The notes under the pieces are model-generated. The model searched no databases. It saw only the letters and a list, made by a program, of their open reading frames with translations, and had not been told where the DNA came from. This document shows, piece by piece, positions 39,738 through 49,471 of a DNA stretch of 64,000 nucleotides. Numbering within the stretch: position 1 is the first letter of the stretch; every line of letters begins with the position of its first letter. The stretch comes from Parelaphostrongylus tenuis (lineage: Eukaryota > Nematoda > Chromadorea > Rhabditida > Metastrongylidae): contig JAHQIW010004453.1 of assembly GCA_019055375.1 (NCBI GenBank), positions 1-64,000 of the forward strand. The letters run 5' to 3'. A program made the translations under genes and the position numbers.

Positions 39738-42700
39738 GACATACATGTGTACGCGCATACATACATGTAACGCACATATAGGCGTATTCATGTACATATA
39801 CATACATGCGCATATACATTATATATGTATGTATATATATAATATATATATAAACATGCTTATGTATGAATTTATATGCAGTAATTCTTACCTGTTGCTG
39901 TACAGACGCACCAGTTGGCTGCATCTGTGGTGGTGGTTGACCAAGTGGTGGACTACTGTAGCTTGGAGGTGCTCGTTGTTGATCGGATGGAGGAAATGTG
40001 GACTGCTGATGTCCTACCACTACACCAGCTTGTTGTTGCTGTAGAGAAATTTGTTGCTGCGACAATGGCGAAGATGTCGGCTGGCTTTGGGCTCGTGCCT
40101 GAATTACATTTTGGAATTCAAAAACGCATAAAGTCAAGTATAGCCATGAACTGCAATTTGAACCTGTGTTGGCTGTGGATCTGGCGGCACAGAAGCTCGA
40201 TAAGATGTGGAGTTCGTGTTATTACCATTTACACTAGGGGCAGAACATGGAGGGCTGTGGAATGAAGGTTGAAGAACGGATGGAACTGCTGCTGATTTCG
40301 AATTGCAGTTGATGGCATTGATAACCTTAAAATTGCGAATACATCGTACATACGTACACGCAATTCTATACAATAAAAAAAGGAGCACAAGATGAACTAG
40401 TTAGAAGGAGATATATTGCCTTAGAGAAAAATCGGTGTGCTAGTAGATGGTACAAATGATTCAAAATGATAAGTCACAAACAAATTTTCTCACTGATAAA
40501 CACGAAAAGAAGGGCAGACTTCATATAAGGTGCGTTCTTCTTATTATTTGTGTGGCCCATATCAATCAAAAGTGAGAATAGCGCAAAACAAAAACGGTAA
40601 AAAAAAAACATTATTTTAAGATAACATGCTTGTACAAGTCTACTCATCTACTGCTGGAAAAGGAAATTTTACCGGACTTGGGCAGTGGATACAGATGAAT
40701 TATGTTCAACTTGTTCCTCTAAATAGATCTCATCATCGATCATCATGGACGTATAACCCTTATACGTTTGTGAACCTTTACGAGGCCATGGCCAATCTGA
40801 AGTTTCCAGCTCTCTGCAACATGCAAGCCTACCGGAAAGCGATCGAAGTGCGCATTGAAGCCAATACACACGGTACGTGCGTCCGCCCAACGAGCGCCGC
40901 CTTTAAGCGCAGTTTCTTGTGATTTTCGTCTTTTCCATCCTCGTCTTTTCTTGGCTCCTTCACTCATTTTCCGTGTCTTCCGTGTCCATTCAAGCTCTAT
41001 CTATTTGGCATCTTCTTTCATGAACTCCTTCCCATGTTTTTGGACCATGTGCTACTCTCGAACAATGTGAAAAAAAAACTTGCCTATTATGTAACCACGG
41101 TGTTATTTCGTTTTCCGCAGAATTTATGTGACGCTTGAAGTGTATTTTTGCATCTTTAATCTTCCTTATTCCCACCACTTCTATTCCACTTTCCAAAAAC
41201 GATTTTTGGCAGTTGTGGGCCAGGCACTTAGTCTTGACTTGGAACCAGTACAAAATCTGAGTCCGACAAGTTAAAGACTGGTTATCAGACGTTCGTTGAA
41301 AAAAAATTTATGTGGGGAAAAAGTGGCAAAAATCGTTCACAACGAAATTGATATGTACGCTCCATAGACTACGCCAAGGCATAGAAAAATCGGTGCTCAT
41401 AGTGGCAAGCGTTAAACAAACAGCTAAAAATGGTATCACCAGGCAAATCTTCGAAGCAAAAGAAGCTCACGATTTGATTTCATTTTGCTAGTGTAAAACG
41501 ATGAAGTAAAATTTAATAAAACTACCTTCGCAATAGTGCGCATGTACTCGTCCTTACTAAGGCACTTTTGAAATACATACTCCTCCACTTGGCGAGCATC
41601 ACCTGGCACAGGTAAGTTTGGAGCATTCTGTCGATTACGGGCCAACTCTGGTTCCCTTGAAAAAAAATACTTAGTTCAAAAGTATAAATTGAGGGTCGAA
41701 AATTCACTATTTTAGTGGAAAAATGGCTGTTGATAATATTCTTAGTGATCGCAATATTATGAAAGAATTGCTAGTGAAAAAGGATTTTCATACGAAGTAC
41801 GATAAAAACACAAAAATTAACAGCTTTCTCTCAATGAGTAAACGCAGAAGCACAAGTGGGAAACACATAACATTAATTCCTTAACCCCTTTCAATTAAAA
41901 GTATTTAAAAAAGTGGTGGACTGATTAACAACAAAATGACGCCATCACCAAATTTGAAATCCTTTCACAACAACGCTCACTCTCTCATGTGGTCGCTTCG
42001 CCAGATCACGCCCAATTATTTTCGGTCGTAATGAATTTTTTTGATTCTGGTACTAAACAGCAGTTTTTTAACAAATAAAATGAGAGGTTGTGAAAATGAG
42101 AGGATAGCAGAAAAGGCTTGCTCTCGTCCTTGGAGTATCTATGAGTGGTTTGTATAATGGTACATGCTATTTCCCACACGATGCTACTGTTCACCATACA
42201 AACAGAAAACTGTTAGAAATTGGAAGTTTTGCAAATCACGCTATACATCAGTATTTTTTATACCCACACACACTGTGCAACACTTATGACTCACTACACC
42301 AATAAAAATTGGATAGTCGATCACAACTAAAATTTCTGGTCAGCAAATTTCTTCAGAAAAAAATGCTTGTGTATATTTTCAAGTAGAAAACAGACTTCTC
42401 GCGACCAACGCCCAACACAGTGTGTGTTCTACAGTCTCTCCTCTGACCACAAAGAGTCCTTCAAAAACCCTCCATGTGGCAAAAAAGACCAATAAACCTC
42501 TGGAGGCGGCGTGTACAGCACACTGTACACGCGCGTATAGAGGCCATTTTCGTTGGACAGAACTTCATGTAAAAACTTTTGATAGTAATTCGATCACTCC
42601 ACATACGGGAATTTCAGAACTGAGTTTGCTTTCTCAAAAAAAAAGCCTTATCAGTGGGCTGTAGCAGCAAAAAAAATTGTTCTATCTTTATAGTGCATTT

Positions 42701-43423
42701 TCGACTAGTCATTCCAAAGCATAAGATACGACTATAATAGTGAAGTTGGTTTCTCGATTGGCTTTCACAGTGTGATGCAGCGACTAAGAGGACGCTACGT
42801 CGCACTCAGTTATCCTTCTGAGGACCAGCGTTGACAGACAGGCGGCATCGTGCCGTCACCTGCGCAGCAGTCAGACAAGCGGCCAGACAACAGGCTCAGC
42901 ATGTCTGTGCATGGGTGTCTGGTTGTCTGATTGCTTTCCCACAAAACGCGACGCCCACATCACAATAGGTGAGTGAGATTTGACGACGCGCTGGGAGCAT
43001 CAAAATGACTCTCCGAGTCCTTAAAGGGTTATATATGCAAAGATAACAATGAAGGGTATGTAAAAAACAAGAACCACAGTGACACGATAAATTCAGGATT
43101 GTTTTTTCAAAACAGAGAAGGCATTATGATTAGACAATGAAAATTACGCCTTGCACTCCTTCTCCTAAAGGGTTAAAAAGCATGCGCACCGAACCCAATA
43201 CGTAGAGTCTGTGACGCGCGCTATAGTAAATGTCAAAACCGTTGCGCGTGATCGCAATTGCGTCAGTGAGACGAAGTGCTACGTAGCACCTTTCATCCAC
43301 AAAAATCACGAAATAGAAAAAAAAGGTCTAAGATTTACAAAGTAATTAACAATATCCTGTAACTCACAATCGATTGATGACATGATCACGAAACCTCTGA
43401 GATGGCCAATCATCGTCCGCCAT
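26295..43423 (-). CDS. mdt-15: Mediator complex subunit 15 homologue (MDT-15), complete, 16 exons
   Basis: MED15 is a tail-module subunit of nuclear Mediator; its KIX domain binds activators, and in worms it controls lipid-metabolism and stress genes (family knowledge). Sixteen exons keep phase throughout and give about 738 residues. Exon 1 starts [20 protein letters not shown] and, with exons 2-3, forms the KIX domain (residues 1 to about 75, including [13 protein letters not shown]). Residues about 115-300 are Gln/Pro-rich linker. Residues about 315-394 form the conserved helical block ([16 protein letters not shown], then [18 protein letters not shown]). A Gly/Ser-rich segment precedes an RWD-like C-terminal domain (about 610-710: [42 protein letters not shown]). 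Introns range from 65 to 4,898 nt. The start codon lies 433 nt downstream of the ddx-23 stop. No strong polyadenylation signal was found; AATAAG near 26,170 is a weak candidate. The exon 12-13-14 boundaries are the least certain. Confidence 0.93.
26472..26563 (-). CDS. mdt-15: mdt-15 exon 15
   Basis: Encodes [20 protein letters not shown] and [11 protein letters not shown]. This block is almost invariant in nematode MED15. The acceptor is TACTTTAG and the donor is GTAAGT in phase 0. Confidence 0.94.
26975..27064 (-). CDS. mdt-15: mdt-15 exon 14 (RWD-like domain)
   Basis: Encodes [20 protein letters not shown] and TVDRAAIDL. It has a strong TTTTTTTTCCAG acceptor and a GTTAGT donor in phase 1. 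The pattern hydrophobic-IP-x-x-YP is typical of RWD-like folds. Confidence 0.87.
27176..27299 (-). CDS. mdt-15: mdt-15 exon 13 (start of RWD-like C-terminal domain)
   Basis: The frame reads [20 protein letters not shown], then [20 protein letters not shown], matching the first strand of the MED15 C-terminal domain by pattern. Two acceptors (after CTGTCAG at 27,299 or TTTTTAAG at 27,284) and two donors (GTTATT at 27,175 or GTTAGT at 27,179) are compatible. The chosen pair keeps phase with the strong acceptor of exon 14. Confidence 0.62.
28923..29077 (+). CDS. Candidate first exon antisense within mdt-15 intron 12, unrecognised
   Basis: Fifty-one codons begin [20 protein letters not shown], continue [20 protein letters not shown] and [11 protein letters not shown], and end at a strong GTAAGT donor (phase 2). 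The basic, coding-looking composition contrasts with the AT-rich surroundings. No acceptor in correct phase was found before mdt-15 exon 12, and an RTE fragment begins 300 nt downstream. It may be a nested gene, a captured gene fragment or chance. Confidence 0.3.
29398..29830 (+). mobile_element. RTE-type LINE fragment in mdt-15 intron 12
   Basis: Plus-strand frames give [18 protein letters not shown], then [18 protein letters not shown], and, after shifts, [15 protein letters not shown] and [10 protein letters not shown]. The order matches the RTE C-terminal region. Heavily decayed; antisense to mdt-15. Confidence 0.78.
30184..30350 (-). CDS. mdt-15: mdt-15 exon 12 (Gly/Ser-rich, DDFLPTPLE motif)
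   Basis: With acceptor TTGCATCAG, phase 1 is kept and the exon reads [20 protein letters not shown] to [20 protein letters not shown]. The donor is placed at GTGGGA so that phase 0 feeds exon 13. The frame stays open a further 81 nt, so this end is uncertain. Confidence 0.72.
30471..30704 (-). CDS. mdt-15: mdt-15 exon 11
   Basis: Encodes [20 protein letters not shown] through [13 protein letters not shown]. The acceptor is GTTTTTCAG and the donor is GTTAGT in phase 1. The upstream intron is 68 nt. Confidence 0.87.
30773..31001 (-). CDS. mdt-15: mdt-15 exon 10
   Basis: Encodes [20 protein letters not shown] followed by a His/Pro/Gln-rich stretch ending PPQHMQQQ. The acceptor is CTTTTCCAG and the donor is GTTTGT in phase 1. 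Confidence 0.87.
31291..31441 (-). CDS. mdt-15: mdt-15 exon 9 (conserved helical block, second half)
   Basis: Encodes [40 protein letters not shown] and IHKKADFL. The acceptor is ATATCTCAAG, a second AAG-type site. The upstream intron is 70 nt. Confidence 0.93.
31512..31663 (-). CDS. mdt-15: mdt-15 exon 8 (conserved helical block, first half)
   Basis: Encodes [20 protein letters not shown], then [20 protein letters not shown], ending in a split Lys codon. The acceptor is AAGTTTAG and the donor is GTATGT in phase 2. The [16 protein letters not shown] motif is diagnostic for MED15. Confidence 0.93.
32618..32688 (-). repeat. tRNA-like SINE head, minus strand
   Basis: On the minus strand it reads GTCTCGGGGATGTAGTGGTA, an A box, then GATGAAACGCGGGTTAGATT (degenerate B box), then GCCGTGTTTTTGCTG. 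Lies inside mdt-15 intron 7. Confidence 0.5.
32850..33000 (+). repeat. tRNA-derived SINE, tail family B, 5'-truncated
   Basis: Starts inside the head (GGATGAAACGCGAGTTCGAT, B box), then GCCGTGTTTTTGCTCACCAC and TATATATGTAACATGATAAC, collinear with the tail at 11.6 kb. Confidence 0.6.
33828..33943. repeat. AAATA/AAGTAAATAGT minisatellite
   Basis: Imperfect short repeats of AAATAAATAA and GTAAATAAGTAAA abut the 5' side of the first inverted-repeat-bounded tRNA-like element. Confidence 0.8.
33945..34055 (+). repeat. tRNA-like element bounded by a 13-bp inverted repeat, copy 1
   Basis: A 71-nt core (33,964-34,034) folds as a cloverleaf: acceptor GCGTCGG/CTGACGC, T-arm CTGGG-TTCGAAT-CCCGG and a fully paired anticodon stem CGCTC/GAGTG. 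The anticodon loop is CCGGAAA, with C instead of the universal U33. Flanking GAGTGCTGTGCAA and TTGCACAGTACTC are inverted repeats with one mismatch. A and B boxes are intact. It sits beside an (AAATA)n-type tract in mdt-15 intron 7. Confidence 0.7.
36013..36122 (+). repeat. tRNA-like element bounded by a 13-bp inverted repeat, copy 2
   Basis: The core at 36,031-36,101 has the same acceptor stem, a good D-stem (GTGC/GCAT) and T-loop TTTAAAT. Its anticodon loop is CCGAAAA, again lacking U33. The flanking GAGTGCTGTGCAA and TTGCACAGCACTC are perfect inverted repeats. Same orientation as copy 1, 2.07 kb away. Confidence 0.72.
36562..36672 (-). CDS. mdt-15: mdt-15 exon 7 (linker, GC donor)
   Basis: Thirty-seven codons, [14 protein letters not shown] through [19 protein letters not shown]. 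The acceptor is ATATTGCAG. The donor reads CAG then GCAAGT, a GC-AG intron with otherwise ideal consensus. The intron is 4,898 nt long and contains the two inverted-repeat-bounded tRNA-like elements. Confidence 0.87.
36826..36930 (-). CDS. mdt-15: mdt-15 exon 6 (linker)
   Basis: Thirty-five codons, [20 protein letters not shown] and then a QAQQQQQ run. The acceptor is CATTATGTAG and the donor is GTTAAC. Phase 0 on both sides. Confidence 0.85.
37033..37140 (-). CDS. mdt-15: mdt-15 exon 5 (linker)
   Basis: Thirty-six codons beginning [20 protein letters not shown] and ending LQKPPKQ. The acceptor ATCCATAG lies immediately beside a (TA)n microsatellite. The donor is GTTAGA. Phase 0 on both sides. 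Confidence 0.82.
37140..37345. repeat. (TA)n/TATACA microsatellite in mdt-15 intron 4
   Basis: About 200 nt of TATATG, TGTGTG and pure TA, directly against the acceptor of exon 5. Confidence 0.9.
38355..38600 (+). mobile_element. RTE-type LINE remnant in mdt-15 intron 4
   Basis: [20 protein letters not shown] followed by [19 protein letters not shown] aligns by eye with the K-S-IEDVVKRTKN segment of the copy at 3.4-4.2 kb. Short and degenerate. Confidence 0.5.
39261..39500 (-). repeat. Possible tRNA-derived SINE in mdt-15 intron 4
   Basis: On the minus strand it begins GGCCGAGTGGTTGTGATG, an A box of tRNA-Ser/Leu type, and ends AGTACTGGGATCTTCACAAT followed by an A-run. The end segment TGCTAGAAGTACTGGGATC has a relative near 48,790. 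Flanked by (TA)n tracts. Confidence 0.4.
39500..39880. repeat. TATACA-type microsatellite in mdt-15 intron 4
   Basis: Nearly 400 nt of TATATACATATG-like sequence with a pure TA core, ending a few nt before the exon 4 donor. A shorter tract lies at 39,195-39,245. Confidence 0.9.
39892..40098 (-). CDS. mdt-15: mdt-15 exon 4 (Gln/Pro-rich linker)
   Basis: Sixty-nine codons of low-complexity Gln/Pro/Ser sequence, from [10 protein letters not shown] to PTGASVQQQ. The acceptor is TAATTCAG and the donor is a canonical GTAAGA. The 2,751-nt intron that follows contains a SINE-like element and long (TA)n tracts. Confidence 0.87.
40164..40325 (-). CDS. mdt-15: mdt-15 exon 3 (end of KIX)
   Basis: Opens with [20 protein letters not shown] and continues into Pro/Ser/Asn-rich sequence ending PPDPQPTQ. 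The acceptor is TTTTAAG. The 65-nt downstream intron begins GTTCAA, a weak donor, but joining there keeps phase 0 with the next exon. Confidence 0.85.
40326..43367. other. mdt-15 introns 2 and 1 around exon 2
   Basis: Intron 2 contains a GC-richer plus-strand open frame (40,626-40,922: [20 protein letters not shown]) that I suspect is a dispersed repeat. Intron 1 has a pyrimidine- and CAGACA-rich patch near 42,830-42,950. No gene recognised. Confidence 0.5.
41526..41655 (-). CDS. mdt-15: mdt-15 exon 2 (KIX core)
   Basis: Encodes [20 protein letters not shown] followed by [18 protein letters not shown] and MRTIAK. This is the most conserved stretch of the nematode MED15 KIX domain. The acceptor is TTTTTTTTCAAG, an AAG rather than CAG site. 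The donor is GTAGTT in phase 0. Confidence 0.95.
43368..43423 (-). CDS. mdt-15: mdt-15 exon 1 (start codon, KIX helix 1)
   Basis: Fifty-six nt encode [18 protein letters not shown] plus two bases of the next codon. The donor is GTGAGT (phase 2). The exon is too short to stand out as an open frame; it was found from the [21 protein letters not shown] continuity into exon 2. Confidence 0.93.
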
Positions 43424-43596
43424 TCGCGATAAAGAATCAAAGCAGAAGGACGAAGGCAATGAGATTTAATCACTACACGGCGTCAGATATGTGCTAAAAC
43501 ATAGATGAAAACGTCCAACTATCAACTCTTCGCGAACGCCTCACACGTTTCGAAAACACACAGCCAAGACGGTACAGATGTTGGCAAACAGAAATA

Positions 43597-43602
43597 CTGA
43601 AA
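43597..43602 (-). promoter_or_regulatory. Candidate trans-splice acceptor (TTTCAG) upstream of mdt-15
   Basis: TTTCAG preceded by AT-rich sequence lies about 175 nt after the ddx-23 AATAAA and 173 nt before the mdt-15 ATG. No cis 5' exon is evident. In a worm operon this is where an SL2-type leader would join. Inference from spacing and consensus only. Confidence 0.4.
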
Positions 43603-43778
43603 CTAAATTGTAGTATATACAATATTTATTCGGTCTATTTGTGTCAAGCCCAATATAAATTCAACGAGGTGGAGATGAGGAATTAGGTAAAAAATTATGA
43701 GACCAATATGCAGCTGCAGTTCAAAATAAACTCCCCACCTGTAGAACAACGAACTTAATGAAGAGTTTCAATGGATGC

Positions 43779-43784
43779 TTTATT
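43779..43784 (-). terminator. Polyadenylation signal AATAAA of ddx-23
   Basis: A canonical AATAAA lies 73 nt after the ddx-23 stop codon, inside the 433-nt gap before mdt-15. Confidence 0.6.
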
Positions 43785-43856
43785 TTTCAAACAATTTTAA
43801 AGTGGAGAACACATGCAGATAATATACAAGACTGCCAATAAGACGCAACTTCTAGA

Positions 43857-44053
43857 CTACTTGAATAACGTCTCATCCTGTCGCTTTTTAGTAATGAATG
43901 TTCCTGGTTTCTGTTGCGCATCAGGGTGGTTCGACAGTTCTGCAGGGCATGAGGAAATTGGAGACTCCAGTAAACACTGCTTTAAATCGTAGAAAACTGC
44001 ACTATCATCCGGCGTGAGAAATGTAATTGATTTCCCATGCTTTCCAGCACGTC
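43857..44053 (-). CDS. ddx-23: ddx-23 last exon (C-terminus)
   Basis: Completes the split Gly codon, then reads [40 protein letters not shown] and [11 protein letters not shown], then TAG. The acceptor is TTGTTTTAG. This tail is the signature that separates PRP28/DDX23 from other DEAD-box helicases. Confidence 0.95.
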
Positions 44054-46398
44054 CTAAAACAATATACTTGAATATCAACTTAATCTAAGAAATAGGCGTT
44101 AAGAAAAAGTTGAAATACATCTAATAACGATGAAGTTAAGGTAAAAATAATCGCGTTCTTTGAATCATAAATAAGACGTGGTGAAGTTCACCGTTCAAGG
44201 TCTATAGAAAACCACTGATAAAACAACGACATTCGACTTGCCTTTGATTTTAAGAGATCACCCGGTGAAATGCTGTTAAACAACTGAACGAAATTTCTTG
44301 TAAAATAAAAGGCGATTTCTGCCTGCTACTCCTTAGCCGATACAAGTACAAACGTCTATTGTATATAGCATAATTTACTAGAATTTTACTTTATCGCTGC
44401 TAGAGCAATATTATGATGTCAAAATTTCATATCCACGGGTGCTGAGTGATACGCAAGATATTCCATCACAGGTGAGAGTTGAACTCGCGTTTCACTCATA
44501 ACGGAAGTGCGTGATACACTACACCACCGAGGCTACCACTATGCTACCGTTTACTTTTCTATCGAAGAAGCTGCCACCTCAACCATGTTCGATGCCGATA
44601 TTTTAACAGAGCAAACCTCTTAGCGTTTGGTTGCTGACAGCTGCGATGCCTTATATCCGAAAACGAGTACTGTCAAAGCGAATGATCTACGTCGTGCAGT
44701 GGTAAGAAATGCCTCCGTTATGGGTGAAATTTGGGTTCAACTCCCGCCTGGGATTGAACGTTTTGAATACCACTCTGCATCGCTGTATATGTAGTATAGC
44801 ATAGGAAGAACAACATTATCATGATATACAGTGTCGTAGATGGATTACTCATTAATTAGAACATGTACTATAGAGCTTTTTCTCAACAAGAAACATCAAA
44901 AGAGCACCTCCATTGAGTCTCAGTATCCATAAAAAACAAATTACTCAGAAATTCAACTCTTCAGAGTCTAATACAAGAATTTTTTTAAGAACAATAAATT
45001 GAAATCTTCAGTATAAACACAATTCTGAAGGTAGATGACTCATAATCATAAATGGAATAGATATATGAGTTACCTCTAAAATAGTGGCTGACAAAACTAT
45101 TTGCAAGCAAATTTCAAATTCCAACGTATTCAGTCACACTTCATGTAATTCTACGGTTCATTATAAACAAAAATCAACAATGATGTTAAGGTTGAGTTTG
45201 ACGTCATCTGAGTCACAAAATTCACAGAATTTGAAAGAGAACAGGTGTATCAGTGAGAAGTACGAAATGTGAGGTAAAAAACGGCTCAAGATACCAACTT
45301 CCCAAAACTTTGACTTTTTTGAAAACTGAGGACGAACTAACGAAATGCTCTAACTTATAATTCAAAGAGACACTAATTAGCGTATGGAAACTGAACAGAT
45401 AATGACACACAGTAGTCAAAGAAGTAGTTTATAATCAATGTAAAGACGAACAGCTCAGTAAACAAAGGCACAGCGAGATAATGAGAACGAATTCTAGAAA
45501 AACAAGCAATATCTAATTTGAGAAGCAAATATCACTGCCGCTTTTCACTAAACGGCACGTAAATGGCAACTATACCATATTGCAGATATGGTTTCATTCC
45601 AGCAATAAATGAATGGATAGCGCGCGCTAATTAAAAGCTTAGTGGAAGATAATGATCTCGTAATTCAACGTCTTCCGCTATCATGAAAATCAAAGCACTT
45701 CTTTAACGTTGGTATACGTCAAAACGAGAGGAATAACCATAATTTCTTCAATTTGTAATCTAAATCATGGCCACTTTTGTGACGAGAATAAGGGCTAAGC
45801 AAACATATAGCTCCTAGCACAGTACCCTACTAGAATTGTTCATTAAAATGTCCTGATCCATATCGGATACCATGAATATACCTTAGTATTTTAGGTAAAT
45901 ACAACACGACCAGTATTCAAAAACATTCGTGGAGAAGAGAAGGGCGTCATGTGTCAGATGGAACCCCTACACGACATTAAAAGGCTTTCGTCGACGTAGG
46001 ATGCGAGACAGAGAAATGGAAAAAAAAAGCACCGAAATTCGCACAATATGTGAAGACGGATCAAGTAAATAAAATAAAACACTAGTAACAGAATAAATGA
46101 GAATTCTACAGCTTGAGGGAAAACTATGTGAAGACAGTGAAATAGTACATGAAGCGAATAGCTGCCACCTCCATTAGATCGATCTAAATGAAGAGAAAAT
46201 TGAGCGCGTAAATTCGCACAAGCCAAACCCGTTATCGCTGACGATGGATGTTAAACACAAACGCCTACAATCAATGTGTGTGTTCCACAAATAAATGGCA
46301 ATGTCTCAAATCACTGACGTCGAAAGTCGACAAAACACTCTCATATATTAAAACCTAGGAAAATCGAGCGCAGGTGAATTATTACCCATTGGAAATGA

Positions 46399-46430
<32 letters not shown>

Positions 46431-49400
46431 GTATACACATGTATATACGCATATACACATGTATATACATACTGTGCGAATTTTTACATATACATATGTA
46501 CATAAATGGTCGATCGATTGATTCCAAATCAAACAAAATGATCGTGTGTACGCCACCGTCACATGTCCTCTCTGCTGTATCTTATCAACTTTGGTGTCGT
46601 AACAATACATCCATTGACACCGCGACTAAAATGTGTTAACATATCATACAAATAAAATGGGTACATTTTGTTGGTGCAAAAACTACTCTGCGCTTACATT
46701 CAATCACTATGGGGATCAAAATAACAATTATAAAGAAAGGCGGATCAACATGTATAGGACAATCGTAAATACTTCTCACAACATTTTCCCAACTACGATA
46801 CGATGTTGAAAGAATTTTAATTACTAGCATAGGAACAAGAGAATTTTAACGGTAAAATGGAGCAGAAAAAGGAAAGTCAGAATAAAAAAAGCTTAGTGTA
46901 AGCGAAAAAGAGCACATTTATTTTACATTTAAGTAAATAGTTACTGTCACGTACGCGCACATCAAAACAAAGATGTTTTGTAGCGAGGATCTTGGAGAGC
47001 AATCCACCTCGGGCAAGTTTTTTTTGGATTAGATAGGTGATTTCTAAGACAACAGCACAAACACATCCCATAGTACTAGCTCTTCAAAAACAGTGAATAT
47101 ATTCTCGCAGACTTGGCTGTGGACTGATTTATGAAGATGTGAACTTCTCTAGTTCAACTTCTCTGGCGACCAAAAAATGTCGTCAGTTGTCGGAAAACCA
47201 GTACTGAGCGTGATGTGTTAATGAATCTGCTAATTCGCAATACGAGTTTTTCACGTACATATAAGAAGATTTCAACGTATAGGCACGATCTACAAATCAT
47301 CTTCACAGTTTTGCCACTATATAAGTGGTAAGAACCATTCACAGCTAAAAATAATAGGCATTTTAAATTTAACACACAATGAAAAATACGAATGATACCA
47401 ACTCACTGAATGGAAAAGATAATGGCCGCTTCCAGTTTCACTTTCACGTTGAAACTAATTCACGCTAACTCATGATGAGATAGAATGAAGTTTTCTTGTT
47501 CTATGAAAATGAGACCATGGCTCTAGAACTCAAATTTCTATTATTCTCGTCGGAACCCAAATTTCGAACACTACAGCAAATGAACACGCTAGCACTCACA
47601 GAAAGAAACAAGTTCTTCAGAGCTATTCACGGTAATTAAAGCGGCTGCGTCTCAATTATTACACGTTTGCGTTTTGTCTTAAATCCTTCTTTGTAAGTTT
47701 CAATCCTCACAAACTTCTGAGATGCAAGAAGATATTCTGACACTTATGCAAAGCTTAAGGTGCTGGCGAAAAACCTTTTTTGAGCGCACTGTGTTCTAAA
47801 CCTAACCCAAAGCTTCATTTTTCTCTGTTTAGACGTTTCACGGTGTTATTGATATCATTTAGTGTGTTTTTGTGATGAGATTTTTACTATGCGATGAAGA
47901 ATTCGTTTCTTACGTTTTCTGCTGAGGTTATGGAGGTTTTCAACTGAATGATTTGCGAATCAATTTGACCTTTCCAGGCTCTGAAGATGGCGAACCTTGC
48001 CGAAACGTAAACCGCCACGACTGTCGTAATGTTCATGCTGCATTACCAACTGTATTGTTATATGCTTCGCTGATATGCAATAAATAATATCAATAACACC
48101 CCGGAACGGTTAAACAGAAGAAAATACTCATTTATTCAAACTATGCCAAGTTAGGAGATAGTCAGTCGGTTATGGGATCTCTTACCAACAGCTTCAGTTA
48201 TAAAAACATCGGCATCATCCACAATATGTTCAGCGAAAATATCACTGCTAAAAAAATTGACTACTTGAGATACCTATTACAAATTAAGGATATTTCTCGA
48301 AAAGATACAAGTCCCTGCATTCCGTCGATTTTTCAACCGAGTAAAGATCGAAGAAGGTAATGATATTCGCAAGTGTGTATGCTACTTCTCAATTTAAACT
48401 TTCAAATTGGCACGGATACAATATCTTAGCAAAATTGCGTACATAAAAATATATACGTGTATTTATATATACATATGTATATACATATACACACACGTAT
48501 GCACGTTATGTATGTACACAGATTCGTATGCATATACGCACATATACATACATATATTCAGGTACAAAATATATTATAAATGTATTATTATATTACATAT
48601 ATATTGCCTATGTATGTATCCATGTATATAATAAGTATATCTTTCTACATGACCCATCTACCGTGAGAATCGGAGTTTTTAAATTTCTTGTCTTTCTCAC
48701 ATTCCTGAAAACCCTGGTTCTGCAGAAAAAAGCTTCGACTTTTTTCTGCTTTACATTCACACGGCTCGTAATCGCAATTTCCTCCGCGGATCCCAGCACT
48801 GTTAGCACTTGATTTGTTACCTCGCACGGATCCTCCACAAAGGTCTTCGAATGTTTCACATGGTGCTTCGGCTTTTGCTTCAAAATAATGCCATCTTTAT
48901 GGACGCTTTAGAATGCTGGTCGAATCCATGCTTCTTGAAATCTTAGAGAAAGTCAAGCCAAGACGATCCCACGTGAATATGAAGACATTGTTGGATAGGG
49001 AGTCGTACCTACAGCGCGTATTCTTACAGACTGCACCACTAACCACTTCGCTAACCTCTAATGCTTATTGTAATTATCTATATATCGACCTACGCTTACA
49101 TATACATTATAAGTAAACATACATAAACATGCACAAAAAGCAAAATCTATAGCTGTACACATACTATAGCGTAGTGGATGATGATACACGTTTCCTGAAG
49201 CGAGGTTCGACTCTCTTTTACACATTTTCTACAAGTTCCAGAAGGACGCCTTAACGCGGCAATCCCTAAGATCGCATCGAGAATCGCCTCGACCTGTACA
49301 ATACGACATTCACAAAAAGACGAATTCTAGAGTAAAAGCCAAAATAACACGGAAATCTTCGAGGAATGTTATGAACGATGACTAGCGGGGAACGATCGAA

Positions 49401-49433
49401 CGCAATAAGTACTAAGATTCGCACATTATATGA

Positions 49434-49471
<38 letters not shown>

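Noticed and set aside
40626..40922. GC-richer plus-strand frame as a gene in mdt-15 intron 2
   Set aside because: The downstream half ([20 protein letters not shown]) reads like a dispersed repeat, and there is no signal for start or splicing.
48608..48883. Minus frame of 91 codons
   Set aside because: Adjoins a microsatellite and shares a segment with the SINE-like sequence at 39.3 kb; likely repeat-derived.
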